In this document: positions 1-8,596 of the stretch, piece after piece
Layout of the letters: every line of letters starts with the position of its first letter
Position numbering within the stretch: the stretch's first letter is position 1
Assembly (NCBI RefSeq): GCF_019504385.1
Contig: NZ_CP080590.1
Span: forward strand, 2,274,001 to 2,338,000
Source of the DNA: Devosia salina
GTDB taxonomy: Bacteria; Pseudomonadota; Alphaproteobacteria; Rhizobiales; Devosiaceae
Length of the DNA: 64,000 nt
Reading direction: 5' to 3'
Notes under the pieces: generated by a model
Databases searched by the model: none
The model's input: the letters and a program-made list of their open reading frames with translations, nothing else
What the model was told of the DNA's origin: nothing
Program-made: the position numbers and the translations under genes

Positions 1-14
1 CAGGGAGATCGACT

Positions 15-1043
15 ATGCGCCATCTTTTCAAGACCGTCAGCGTTGTCGGCATGCTGGCTATGGGACCAGCCGTCTCGGCGGTGGCCCAGGAGGTCAACAT
101 CTACACCACGCGTGAACCGGGCCTGATCCAACCGATCCTCGACGCCTTCACCGCCGAGACTGGCATCACGGTAAACACTGTGTTCCTCGAAAGCGGCTTG
201 ATCGAGCGCGTGCAGGCCGAGGGCGAAAGCTCCCCGGCTGACCTCTTGATGGCTGTCGACTTCGGCGCGCTGATCGATCTCGTCAATGCCGGCGTCACCC
301 AGCCGGTCGATTCTGAGGTTCTTGAAGCGGCAATTCCGGAATCGCTGCGCGATGCCGATGGCAACTGGTTTGCCCTTTCGGGTCGTGCCCGCGTCGTCTA
401 TGCCGCCAAGGAACTCGAATTCGACAGCATCACCTATGAGCAGCTCGACGACGAAGAATTCCGCGGCAAGCTGTGCATCCGCTCCGGCCAGCACCCCTAC
501 AATACGGCGCTGTTCGCTGCCTACATGGCCAAGCATGGCGAAGAAGCAACCAAGACCTGGCTCGAAGGCATCAAGGCGAACCAGGCCCGCGCCGCCGCCG
601 GCGGCGACCGTGATGGTGCCCGTGACATCGCCGCCGGCATCTGCGACATAGCCGTTGGCAATTCCTACTATTTCGGCCTGATGGCCAGCGGCGCCGGTGG
701 CGACGAGCAGAAGGCCTGGTCGGATACGGTCAAGGTGATCCTGCCGACCTTTGAGGGCGGCGGCACCCTGGTCAATGTCAGCGGCGCTGCCGTTGCAGCC
801 CATGCCCCGAACCGCGACGAGGCGGTGCAGCTTCTGGAATACCTGGTGTCGGATGCGGCTCAGAAGCTCTATGCCGAAGCCAATTTCGAATACCCGGTAT
901 CGACCACTGCCGAAGTTCACCCGATCATCGCTGCCTTCGGCGCGCTGAACCCCGACAGCCAGCCGCTGACCGACGTGCTGCCGTTCCGCGCCCGCGCCAG
1001 CGAGCTGGTGGACGAAGTCAACTTCGACACCTTCGGCAATTAG
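15..1043 (+). CDS. Iron(III) ABC transporter substrate-binding protein
   Basis: Periplasmic ferric-iron binding protein of the FbpA/FutA/AfuA type, which captures Fe(III) and hands it to the inner-membrane permease encoded 38 bases downstream. It is 342 residues, normal for the family. A signal peptide covers about residues 1-25 (charged start, hydrophobic core, cleavage near AVA-QE). The mature start EVNIYTTREPG is typical of FutA-like proteins, and the adjacent tyrosines near residues 218-219 (NSYYFG) match the usual iron-ligand pair. A purine-rich site (GGGAG) lies just before the ATG. The family call is firm; the metal specificity is inferred from the family. Confidence 0.9.
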   Translation: MRHLFKTVSVVGMLAMGPAVSAVAQEVNIYTTREPGLIQPILDAFTAETGITVNTVFLESGLIERVQAEGESSPADLLMAVDFGALIDLVNAGVTQPVDSEVLEAAIPESLRDADGNWFALSGRARVVYAAKELEFDSITYEQLDDEEFRGKLCIRSGQHPYNTALFAAYMAKHGEEATKTWLEGIKANQARAAAGGDRDGARDIAAGICDIAVGNSYYFGLMASGAGGDEQKAWSDTVKVILPTFEGGGTLVNVSGAAVAAHAPNRDEAVQLLEYLVSDAAQKLYAEANFEYPVSTTAEVHPIIAAFGALNPDSQPLTDVLPFRARASELVDEVNFDTFGN

Positions 1044-1081
1044 GTCCAAGGTCGGCGGTCTTTGGGCCGCCGCGTTTTCGC

Positions 1082-2752
1082 GTGGCCGACTTGAGAGCGG
1101 GACGCCGACAGAGGCGCACCCACATCGCCATCACCCCTTGGGCCGCCGTGGCATTTGCCGCGGCGACTCTCGCGCTTGTGCCCATCATCGCCATCGCCGC
1201 AACCGCCATGGCCGACACCGGTGGTCTCTGGGGCCACATCGTCCAGTTCGTGCTGCCACAGGCGACCTGGAACACTCTGGTGCTTCTCGCGGGCTCGGGT
1301 TTGATCGCCACCATGGTGGGCACCGGCGCCGCCTGGATCGTCAGCGCCTATGATTTCCGCGGCCGCTGGTTCCTCGAATGGGGCCTGCTGCTGCCCCTGG
1401 CTGTGCCCACCTACATCATGGCTTATGCCTATCTCGACATTCTGAACCCGCTAGGCCCCGTGCAGGGGGTGCTGCGCTGGGTCCTGGGCTATTCGAGTCC
1501 GCGCGAATTCCGCCTGCCCGATATCCGCGCCATGTGGGGCGCCATACTCGTCTTCGGGTTCGTCCTCTACCCCTATGTCTACCTCACCGCCCGGGCCATG
1601 TTCCTCACCCAGGCCGCCAATGTCACCGAGGTCGCCCGCACGCTGGGCGTGCCGCGCTCGGGCATTTTCTGGCGCGTGGCCCTGCCTCTGGCGCGGCCGG
1701 CCATCGTGGTCGGCGTGTCGCTGGCGCTGATGGAAGTGCTCAACGATGTCGGCGCCTCGCAATTTCTCGGCGTGCGAACGCTGACGGCTACGGTCTATAC
1801 GACCTGGATCGTGCGCACAGACCTCGCAGGCGCCGCCCAGATTGCCATCAGCATGCTGGCGATTGTCCTCGCCGTGCTGATGCTGGAGCGCTGGGCCCGA
1901 CGCAACCAGCGCTTTGCCTCCACAGCCCAGAATGCGCGGCAGATGCAGCGCCAGGTCTTGCGCGGTCCGGCGGCGCTCATTGCGTTCCTGCTCGGTGTGG
2001 CGCCCATCGTCATCGGCTTTGCCGGGCCGGCGCTGTACCTGATTGTCGCCGCCATCCGGCGCGTGGAGTTTGCCGGCCTCTCCGCGTCGCTGCTGCGGGC
2101 GACCATCAATACTGTCAGCGTCTCCGCCATGGCGACGCTGGCCATTCTCTCCATCGGCTTTGCCGTCGCCTATGCGGCGCGGCTTTCGACATCCCGCTGG
2201 ACGTCCGGCGCCATGCGCGTGGCCGCCTTAGGCTATGCCGTGCCCGGGACTGTGCTGGCAATCGGCATCCTCGTGCCGGTCGCCGCCTTCGACCGAACGC
2301 TGGGCAATCTCTGGCATGCCTGGACCGGTCTGTCTGGCGGGTTGCTGTTGCTCGGCTCGGGTGCGGCGCTCATCTATGCCTATGCAGCGCGGTTCCTCGC
2401 CATTTCCGTCGGCGGCATCGATGCGGGGCTGAGCCGCATTCCGCCTTCCTACGATCATGCATCGCGCACGCTCGGGCAGTCGGCCGGCGGGACCTTGACT
2501 AAGGTTCATTTGCCGCTGTCGCGGTCAGCACTGACGGCGGCGGGGCTCCTTGTCTTTGTCGATTGCATGAAGGAACTGCCGGCAACGCTCTTGCTGCGCC
2601 CGCTCAATTTCGAGAGCCTCGCGACCTTGCTTTACGGCGAGGCGGCGCGTGGGACCTATGAGGACGCGGCGCTGGCGGCCCTCATCATCGTCGCCATAGG
2701 CATCCTCCCTGTAATATTGCTGGCCAGGACTTCAAGAGCGGCGACGCCGTAA
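1082..2752 (+). CDS. Iron(III) ABC transporter fused permease (FbpB-type)
   Basis: Inner-membrane permease of the iron(III) importer, 556 residues with about 12 hydrophobic segments. It is a tandem fusion of two BPD_transp_1 halves, as in FbpB/AfuB. Each half carries an EAA-loop-like motif: one around GVPRSGIFWRVALPLARPA in the first half, and one around SAGGTLTKVHLPLSRSAL near the C-terminus. The GTG start lies 38 bases after the binding-protein stop, so the two are probably co-transcribed. No ATPase gene follows: the next 500 bases hold no clear gene and the next recognisable gene is on the other strand. The ATPase must be upstream of the window, elsewhere, or missing. Confidence 0.9.
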   Translation: MADLRAGRRQRRTHIAITPWAAVAFAAATLALVPIIAIAATAMADTGGLWGHIVQFVLPQATWNTLVLLAGSGLIATMVGTGAAWIVSAYDFRGRWFLEWGLLLPLAVPTYIMAYAYLDILNPLGPVQGVLRWVLGYSSPREFRLPDIRAMWGAILVFGFVLYPYVYLTARAMFLTQAANVTEVARTLGVPRSGIFWRVALPLARPAIVVGVSLALMEVLNDVGASQFLGVRTLTATVYTTWIVRTDLAGAAQIAISMLAIVLAVLMLERWARRNQRFASTAQNARQMQRQVLRGPAALIAFLLGVAPIVIGFAGPALYLIVAAIRRVEFAGLSASLLRATINTVSVSAMATLAILSIGFAVAYAARLSTSRWTSGAMRVAALGYAVPGTVLAIGILVPVAAFDRTLGNLWHAWTGLSGGLLLLGSGAALIYAYAARFLAISVGGIDAGLSRIPPSYDHASRTLGQSAGGTLTKVHLPLSRSALTAAGLLVFVDCMKELPATLLLRPLNFESLATLLYGEAARGTYEDAALAALIIVAIGILPVILLARTSRAATP

Positions 2753-2996
2753 GCACTGGCCGCCTACCTTGCATCACGGGCAAAGGCGGCACGTTGCCGA
2801 TCCCGATTTCTGCCGCCTGAGGTAACGTCGCGGCTCGGCCACGCCTCCGAAGTATTGAGCGCCTGTGCCGTCATTTGTTTACCTGCCATGTGGTGGCAGA
2901 CCAGAAGTCACTTTCGGTAGCTCTAGCTACCAGGAGCTGCCAACCCCAGCAGTCCGCCGATGTCAGCTGTCGGGAACCGGCTAAGGTTTGTCGAGC

Positions 2997-3027
2997 GGCA
3001 GAAATGGGGCGCGTACCTGCCTGACGG
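2997..3027 (+). repeat. Dispersed intergenic motif, copy A
   Basis: About 31 bases beginning GGCAGAAATGGGGCGCG and running into CTGCCTGACGG. Closely related sequence occurs at 8355-8384 and 13522-13552, each time in a non-coding gap. The outer GGCAG and CTGCC are inverted with respect to each other, so the copy could form a small hairpin. Confidence 0.5.
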
Positions 3028-3055
3028 ATGGGCAAACTAATGCCCACCGGGCACG

Positions 3056-3184
3056 ATGTCCCCCTATGACTTTGAGCATGCAGAAGGCACTAGGGACGAA
3101 AGTGAAGAAGATCAAAGTCTGGAAGAGCGCCTAAAGGAAGAAGTGCAGCGGGAGATTGATGGTTGGCTGAAGGGCCGGGCGTAA
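3056..3184 (+). CDS. Possible small acidic helical protein (42 aa)
   Basis: Open frame from ATG 3056 to TAA 3184 encoding 42 residues. The middle is rich in Glu, Asp, Lys and Arg and would form a charged amphipathic helix (for example SLEERLKEEVQREIDGWL). The composition looks protein-like rather than random, and the frame is too short for ordinary ORF listings. No family is recognised and the ribosome-binding site is not convincing. It could be a small gene or the tail of a decayed one. Confidence 0.3.
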   Translation: MSPYDFEHAEGTRDESEEDQSLEERLKEEVQREIDGWLKGRA

Positions 3185-3279
3185 GACCGTCAAATTGAAG
3201 CGGACATGCAGCTCCGAGCAAAGCACCAGAATGCGGCACCACAGCCTTCAATGTTGTGTCGCTCGGTTGGTCCCGGCGA

Positions 3280-3930
3280 TCAGGAGCGGACCACAAACAG
3301 TCCCGCCAGTACGGCTACCCAGTGCGTCGCAGCCGCAGCGACCACGTGGCCGTGCCAAATGGCTTTGGCGAACTGCAGTCGCTTGTTGGTGTAGAAGAGA
3401 ACACCAGCTGAGTACAACAGGCCGCCTAGGGCGAGGAGCCCCAGCACCACCCCAGACGTCATGTTCGCAAGGGGAATTGCCGCGATGGCGCCGATCCACG
3501 CCAGGCCCAGATAGATGGGCACCCATATCTTCTGGCTTATCGGAGGCAGGAAGATCTTGCCAACAATTCCCAGGCCGGCCAGCAGCCATAGGCTTGTCGT
3601 CAGCGACCATGCCCAGGCGCCCGAGAGCAAATACGCCGTGAACGGCGTATACGTGGCCGCGATCATCAGGAAGATGCCGACGTGGTCGAGCCGGCGCAGG
3701 ATGGGCTTCCATTCAGCTGGCGCGAAGTTGTAGGCGGTGGAGAACCCGAACATGCACACCGCGCCAAGGGAGTAGATTGCGATGACGGCAAGCTTGCCAG
3801 GGGCTGGATCCTGAACGCCCATCCAAAGCAGGATGCCGCCGCCCAGGATGGCAAGGCAGAGGCCAAGCAAATGCACGACCAGGTCGGCGTTACGCGCCTG
3901 GTCGCTCGGATAGTGGGGGAGCGCCGCCAT
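3280..3930 (-). CDS. Hemolysin III family membrane protein (TrhA/YqfA-like)
   Basis: 216-residue integral membrane protein of the hemolysin III (PAQR-like) family with about seven transmembrane segments, the expected length. Family signatures are visible: RRLDHVGIFLMIAATYTPF in the middle, which carries the conserved Asp-His of the putative metal site, and the C-terminal WHGHVVAAAATHW with its paired histidines. In bacteria the family is linked to membrane energetics and lipid homeostasis; haemolysis is not a safe inference. It stands alone: the upstream gene is on the opposite strand and the neighbour beyond its start is a pseudogene. Confidence 0.88.
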   Translation of the reverse strand: MAALPHYPSDQARNADLVVHLLGLCLAILGGGILLWMGVQDPAPGKLAVIAIYSLGAVCMFGFSTAYNFAPAEWKPILRRLDHVGIFLMIAATYTPFTAYLLSGAWAWSLTTSLWLLAGLGIVGKIFLPPISQKIWVPIYLGLAWIGAIAAIPLANMTSGVVLGLLALGGLLYSAGVLFYTNKRLQFAKAIWHGHVVAAAATHWVAVLAGLFVVRS

Positions 3931-4020
3931 GAAGCCTCGGCCGGTAATGTGATTGTCTTGTCTAATGTAGGAACCATGGAACGATAATGCGACAAAGTCC
4001 CAGCTAAGTGATCGGGCGGT

Positions 4021-4875
4021 TCAACGCCCCGCTATGGTGAGAGTGACGATGACGCCTTCGGCAGACCAGTCGTAAGCGATGGAGCCGCCGAGTTGACCCG
4101 TGACGCTGCGGATCACCAGCTGACTGCCGTAGCCATCGGCGCCGTTGGATGGCTGCACATCAGGGCCGCCGCGTTCAGTCCAGACGATCGTGACGACCTC
4201 ACCGTCGCAGGTCCCCGATATATCGAGTGTTCCGGTTTCCATCGAGAGGGCGCCGTATTATCAGGAATTTGGTGGCCAGTTCATGCGCGGTCAAAGCCAG
4301 CGCGGTCGCAGTGCTCTCGCCGATGCCCATGCTGGCACGGCGACGCGGATGCGGCCGGTGAATGCGCCGGTGTTCTCATAGGGGACGAGAAGGATGGTCA
4401 GCAAATCGCCCAGCAGGGCAGTACCGCCCTTTTGCCCGGCAGCGGCCGGACCAGATCGTGGGCCAGCCCCAGGGCAGTCAACCTGTCGGTGAGGACGTTG
4501 GCCATTTCCTTGGCTGTGGTTGTGGAGCGCGCCGAGATGCGGGTCAGTCCAGCAGCGATGGCGAGGAGGCTCGGAATCATTGCCCAGACCGCGTGCCGAA
4601 ATCCAGTGGATGACTTCGCCCAGCATGACGCGGAAGTCGCCGTGAACGCTGCCCGTACGCGATCGCGGTCGGCTGGGTGGATGTGAGCGGAAAGGTCTTC
4701 CAAAGCGACGGTATCGCTCTGGGGCAGTCCCCAGTGGACAAAGCCCTGTTCGTCCATCGTGAACTGTCGGTGTCGACATCCAGGACCACAGCGAGACGCC
4801 CGCCGCCTGCAGCGCGCGCCTCAGATTGTCAGGTTCCCACAGGGGGTGGTCCGTGACTTTCAGCGACGCCGTCAT
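4021..4875 (-). pseudogene. Degenerate HWE-family sensor histidine kinase
   Basis: Pieces of one PAS plus HWE kinase lie in order but in different frames on the minus strand. From ATG 4875 the N-terminus (MTASLKVTDHPLWEPDNL) leads to a PAS segment (LSAHIHPADRDRVRAAFTAT), which shifts frame to FRVMLGEVIHWISARGLGN. The text then jumps straight to LLAIAAGLTRISARSTTT, so the linker and the H-box with the phospho-acceptor histidine (normally MSHRVKN) are missing. A further shift gives TALLGDLLTILLVPYENTGA, and another gives the ATPase end (VVTIVWTERGGP) finishing at 4021. Several frameshifts plus the loss of the H-box make this non-functional. Confidence 0.85.
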
Positions 4876-4909
4876 CCACCCTCGATTCCTGGTTTGGCAG
4901 CGGCGCCCG

Positions 4910-5194
4910 TCAGCTTCGCAAGAAGCCCCTCGTTCCGCTGCCTCGCACCAGTCCGATGAGGACGAGGAGGAGCACAGCGCCCGCGGTGGCATTGACGATC
5001 GCCGAGACGATCCCATCGCCCAACCTTATGCCCAATTGGGGCAGCAGCCAACTGCCAGTGAAGGCGCCGACCACGCCAACCGCGAGATTGCCGACAAGCC
5101 CAAAGCCGGCACCTCGGACGATGACCCCGGCCAGCCAGCCGGCGACGAGGCCGACGATGAGGATGATCAGGAGGCTTTCAGTACTCAGTTGCAT
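4910..5194 (-). CDS. GlsB/YeaQ/YmgE family small membrane protein
   Basis: 94-residue hydrophobic protein of the transglycosylase-associated (GlsB/YeaQ/YmgE) family, usually stress-induced and in the inner membrane. It has three membrane segments and the family glycine pattern (GLVAGWLAGVIVRGAGFG, then NLAVGVVGAFTGSWLL). The frame is open further upstream, but residues before MQLSTESLLI are low-complexity and unlike the family, so the start is set at 5194. It lies between the kinase pseudogene and a small unknown gene, all on the minus strand. Confidence 0.85.
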   Translation of the reverse strand: MQLSTESLLIILIVGLVAGWLAGVIVRGAGFGLVGNLAVGVVGAFTGSWLLPQLGIRLGDGIVSAIVNATAGAVLLLVLIGLVRGSGTRGFLRS

Positions 5195-5250
5195 TTCTGT
5201 GTCTCCAGCGCGACCTCGCGCGATTGGCAGTGGCGGGTATAGCGCTGTCG

Positions 5251-5577
5251 TTATTGCAGCAGCAGTTGGCGCGCAGCCGCGTTCGCTTCGTCCATGGCGG
5301 CGTCCAGCGTCGCCTTGAGGATGCGGAGTTCGGCATGGAGACGCGGACCGATATCGAGGCTTTGCCAATCGGTGAGCTTTTGTTGCCACTGGGCGACTTC
5401 GACGATGAGCTTCCGCGAACGCTCGGCCGTATCGGGGTTGAGTCGATTGCCCACCCTTTCCCGGTTCACGGCGAGTTCAACAAGCTCGATGGTCTCGTCA
5501 ATCCAGCGAGGAATCTCTGTGCGGACGGCGGCAATTTCGGCGTCGATCGGATGGTCGCGCATCTGGTTCTCGGTCAT
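5251..5577 (-). CDS. Small helical protein of unknown function (108 aa)
   Basis: Highly charged, mostly helical protein with no recognised family and no signal peptide or membrane segment. The longer frame continues upstream into a PAS gene, but ATG 5577 follows a good GGGAGAG ribosome-binding site by about seven bases, and the residues just before it look like non-coding filler. It is therefore treated as an independent gene starting MTENQMRDHPIDAEIAAV. Function unknown. Confidence 0.6.
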   Translation of the reverse strand: MTENQMRDHPIDAEIAAVRTEIPRWIDETIELVELAVNRERVGNRLNPDTAERSRKLIVEVAQWQQKLTDWQSLDIGPRLHAELRILKATLDAAMDEANAAARQLLLQ

Positions 5578-6183
5578 GGCGTCACTCTCCCCGGTCTTCG
5601 GGCGGGAAGTCGAATTGCACCGAGACACCAGACGGCAAGTCCAGCTCGGAGAGTAAAAAACGGTGCCACGCTCAAGATCAGACTCCCATACGCCTTGGCC
5701 GGCGCTTTCGAGCGCAAAGCTCCAGCGCCTCTCCGCTGCAGCCAGCCCCAGCGCGGCATTCTTCTGCTCCTCGATATCGGCGGCTTGAAGCCAGAGATAC
5801 TTTGGCTGCCCCGAGCTATCATTGAGGAGCGATACCGATATGCTGACCCAAAGGCGGCGATTGTTCGCATCAACGAAGCGATGCTCGGCCCGATATGAGG
5901 GCCTGCGTCCTTCAAGCAATGCCTCAGTCAGCCATTGAGCCTCGTCACGATCGGCAGGGTAGACTGCCTGCACCAGGTTTAGGCCCAAACACCCTGTCCG
6001 GCCCCGGCCCAACAACTCGTCTCCCGGTCCGTTGGCATAAAGCACAACGCCCCGCAGATCCAGGATGTAGCTGGGCAAGGGAGCCTGGTCGAGTAGCCTG
6101 GAAAGAATGCCGAAGTCATCGTCCAATTCTTGACCGAGGTTTTGTGATGCGGTGACCTGCATCATTAGCGCCCGGCCTTCCAT
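5578..6183 (-). pseudogene. Truncated PAS-domain signalling protein
   Basis: From ATG 6183 the frame encodes one complete PAS domain (about residues 28-142, LLDQAPLPSYILDLRGVVLY to WLQAADIEEQKNAAL) and then the opening of a second (RRWSFALESAGQGVWESD). Homology stops there and the frame runs through about 20 unrelated residues into the next small gene. No output domain (kinase, GGDEF or EAL) remains, although such tandem PAS arrangements normally carry one. It looks like the 5' end of a larger sensor gene that lost its 3' part. The 310-residue read-through product could in principle still be made. Confidence 0.65.
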
Positions 6184-6752
6184 ACTACTGGCTCCAACCT
6201 CAGCCGCCGGAGGCGTACATTCTGAGGCTCTCCCAGCCCATCACCTGGTTGGTTGTTCTTCCAGCACGCCACGGCTTACCTCCTGATAGCCATAGAATTT
6301 CCACACCAGTGATTGTCGAGAGCTTAATCATCGCAGGCATTCTGTATGCCTGGCATCACGTCCCGGCTCATGGTTAGGAAACAACAAATGCCACCGCCCT
6401 CTCTGACAGTTGTGCTGCGCTGCTCTCTTGAACAGTCTTAACCCAATAACTTGGCTGGGGCGAACTATCCGGGAGAAACCAGTCCAATGAACAGTATTGA
6501 ATTTCATTGATCGGGGATTACAGACCGGGAGTCGCCGAACCCCATCGGGTAACCCACTTTTTGGTATTTCGCCGCTCGAGGAGGTTGTCCGCCGCCTCCG
6601 GCACAGTGCCCATCGCCTGGCCACCCACTTCGTCCGTGTCGGTTGCCAGGTCGCCTTCAGTGGCCTCCACCATCTCAGAACCGCCCTGCTCCGGCGAAGG
6701 CGGCCCTCTTTTGCGCGATGTGTGATGACCGAACCGTGGCTAGCCTGCCGCG
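6184..6752. other. Gap without a recognisable gene
   Basis: About 570 bases between the divergent PAS remnant and the DUF2254 gene. Short open frames on both strands have no family resemblance and overlap one another. The upstream signals of both flanking genes must lie here, but no clear promoter could be picked out. Confidence 0.5.
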
Positions 6753-8168
6753 TTGTGCTTATTAGCCGCCGATTGTCGTTGGCCGCGCCCACCACGAGGT
6801 AAGGAGCAGCAACTGCCACCGCAAACCAACCTGTCTTCGCCTCTACGTTCCGGCCGATTGGCGGTCACGTGGGATCGCATTCGCACTAGCTTCTGGTTCG
6901 TGCCCGGAGCCATGGCCTTGCTGGCCATGGCCCTGGCGTGGGTTGCCCACAAGGGCGACCTCTGGATTGCGCTGCTGGAACGGGATGAGCTCCCGCCGGT
7001 GATTTACGTCAGCGACGGCGCCAACGCCCGTGACGTGGCCTCGACCCTTCTGGGTTCGATGATGACGATGACGAGCCTGGTGTTCTCGATAACCATGGTT
7101 GTTCTGACACTTGCTGCCAGCCAGTTCGGTCCACGTCTGATCCGCAATTTCATGGCTAGCCCGCACACGCAGGTGGTTCTTGGCACCTTCGTGATGACCA
7201 CGATCTACTGTCTGCTCACTCTGGGCACTATTGGTTCACGCGCCGCCAATCAGCAGCAAGCCTATCTGAGCGTGAGCCTTTCAATAGGACTCGTGCTGCT
7301 TAGCGTTGGCCTCCTGGTCTTCTTCCTTCATTTTCTGGCCCGTTCCATTGTGTCGGAAAGCGTAATCGAAAGAGTAGGAAAGGAGATCGGCTCGCTATGG
7401 GACGAACTGGATCCCGTTCCCCACGAGCAGGGGCAGAATTGGGAGGCACCGGTACCTGACGACTACCGAACGGGAGCAGCCTTATTTGGCCCCTCACGTG
7501 ACGGCTATGTCGCCACCATAGATTTTTCCCACCTTGTGGACCTTGCGGAGCGGCATGATGTGCTCATCAGCATCGGCTTCGGACCTGGCGAATATGTGGT
7601 TGAGGGCGGCGTCGGCCTGGGCGTCTATCCAGCTTCCCGATGTACTGACCGAACGCGTGAGCAAGTTCAAAAAGCCATCACCGTCGCGTCGCAGCGCACC
7701 CCCGCTCAGGATCCGGAATATTCGATTCGGCACTTGGTGGAGATTGGCGTCCGTGCACTTTCACCAGGGGTAAGCGATCCCTACACAGCCGTCGCTGTTA
7801 TCAACCAGCTCTCCGCTTCGCTCTGCCGGTTGATGGCACGGGCCTTGCCTTCTGGGCAGCTTCACGACCAGCGAGGGCATCTGCGCGTGATCTGCCAAAG
7901 ACCAACCTACGGCACCCTTGTCAGTGCTGCATACAACCAGCTTAGGCAGAATGCCGGTGGCGCAGCTTTGGTCTATATTCACCTGGTTGAAGCTCTGCAC
8001 CGCATCGCGGAGTTCTCGACGCTCGAGGCGCAGCGGGAGGCACTGCGTCACCAATTGGGCATGGTGTGCGCGGCGGCTGCCAGAAACCTTCCGGAAGCGT
8101 ACGATCGGCAAGCGGTTGAGAGCAGAGCGCAGCTTGCTCTGTCAAAGCTAAATGCCATCTCGGACTAA
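6753..8168 (+). CDS. DUF2254 domain-containing membrane protein
   Basis: Predicted inner-membrane protein of the DUF2254 family, function unknown. The N-terminal half has four hydrophobic segments (starting SFWFVPGAMALLAMALAW, then around SLVFSITMVVLTLAASQFGP). The C-terminal half is soluble and carries the conserved ALSPGVSDPYTAV stretch. The listed start is a TTG that gives 471 residues, but family members usually begin about 10-20 residues before WDRIRTSFW. A TTG at 6858, or initiation just after the AAGGAGC site near 6800, are therefore alternatives. It stands alone on the plus strand. Confidence 0.82.
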   Translation: MCLLAADCRWPRPPRGKEQQLPPQTNLSSPLRSGRLAVTWDRIRTSFWFVPGAMALLAMALAWVAHKGDLWIALLERDELPPVIYVSDGANARDVASTLLGSMMTMTSLVFSITMVVLTLAASQFGPRLIRNFMASPHTQVVLGTFVMTTIYCLLTLGTIGSRAANQQQAYLSVSLSIGLVLLSVGLLVFFLHFLARSIVSESVIERVGKEIGSLWDELDPVPHEQGQNWEAPVPDDYRTGAALFGPSRDGYVATIDFSHLVDLAERHDVLISIGFGPGEYVVEGGVGLGVYPASRCTDRTREQVQKAITVASQRTPAQDPEYSIRHLVEIGVRALSPGVSDPYTAVAVINQLSASLCRLMARALPSGQLHDQRGHLRVICQRPTYGTLVSAAYNQLRQNAGGAALVYIHLVEALHRIAEFSTLEAQREALRHQLGMVCAAAARNLPEAYDRQAVESRAQLALSKLNAISD

Positions 8169-8596
8169 CCCTCGCGAGGATTCTCTGACAACGCAGGGAA
8201 GCTGGCCAGGGAATTGGTATCGCCCCTTGCGCATTGTGGCTCCGCGGGGACGTGAAAAGGACCCGGGAGAATATCCAGAAGGGCGCAACGCAATTGCAAA
8301 AATTAGAAATTTCAACCAGCAGTTTTTTTGGGCCGGCCCTTCGGTAGCCTGAGTGGCAGGAATGGGTCGCGCATCTGCCCGTCGCGTCATCAAAGCGCCC
8401 TTCCCTCCAATCCTCCACGTCAGCGCCTTGAGCGGGGCCGTGAGTGGACGGGCAGCTTTGGAATGAGAGACAGAAAAAGCAACAGCCGTGTCTCTGGATA
8501 GCGTGCCAGACACGCCTCGATCCGGGCGAGCTGGCAGGGGGCGCAACGCCGCGCATCGCCAGCCGTCAACGCGACTCCGTGCTAACCGACTGCAGG
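8169..8596. other. Intergenic stretch between convergent genes
   Basis: No gene recognised in about 430 bases. It contains copy B of the dispersed motif. As the gap between two convergent genes it should contain terminators, but no strong hairpin with a T-run stands out. Confidence 0.5.
8355..8384 (+). repeat. Dispersed intergenic motif, copy B
   Basis: Begins GGCAGGAATGGGTCGCG and ends in CTGCCCGTCG. It matches copies A (2997) and C (13522), and with C it also shares the preceding TGAGT. Confidence 0.5.

Larger units (their letters stand above)
2753..3279. other. Intergenic stretch after the iron importer
   Basis: No recognisable family gene. It holds a perfect 7-bp-arm inverted repeat at 2916-2931 (GGTAGCT-CT-AGCTACC), one copy of a short dispersed motif at 2997-3027, and a possible 42-residue reading frame at 3056-3184. 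Some of it may be decayed coding DNA. Confidence 0.5.

Noticed and set aside
6328..6819. 163-codon minus-strand frame in the gap before the DUF2254 gene
   Set aside because: It overlaps the DUF2254 start, has no family resemblance and competes with plus-strand frames of similar quality.
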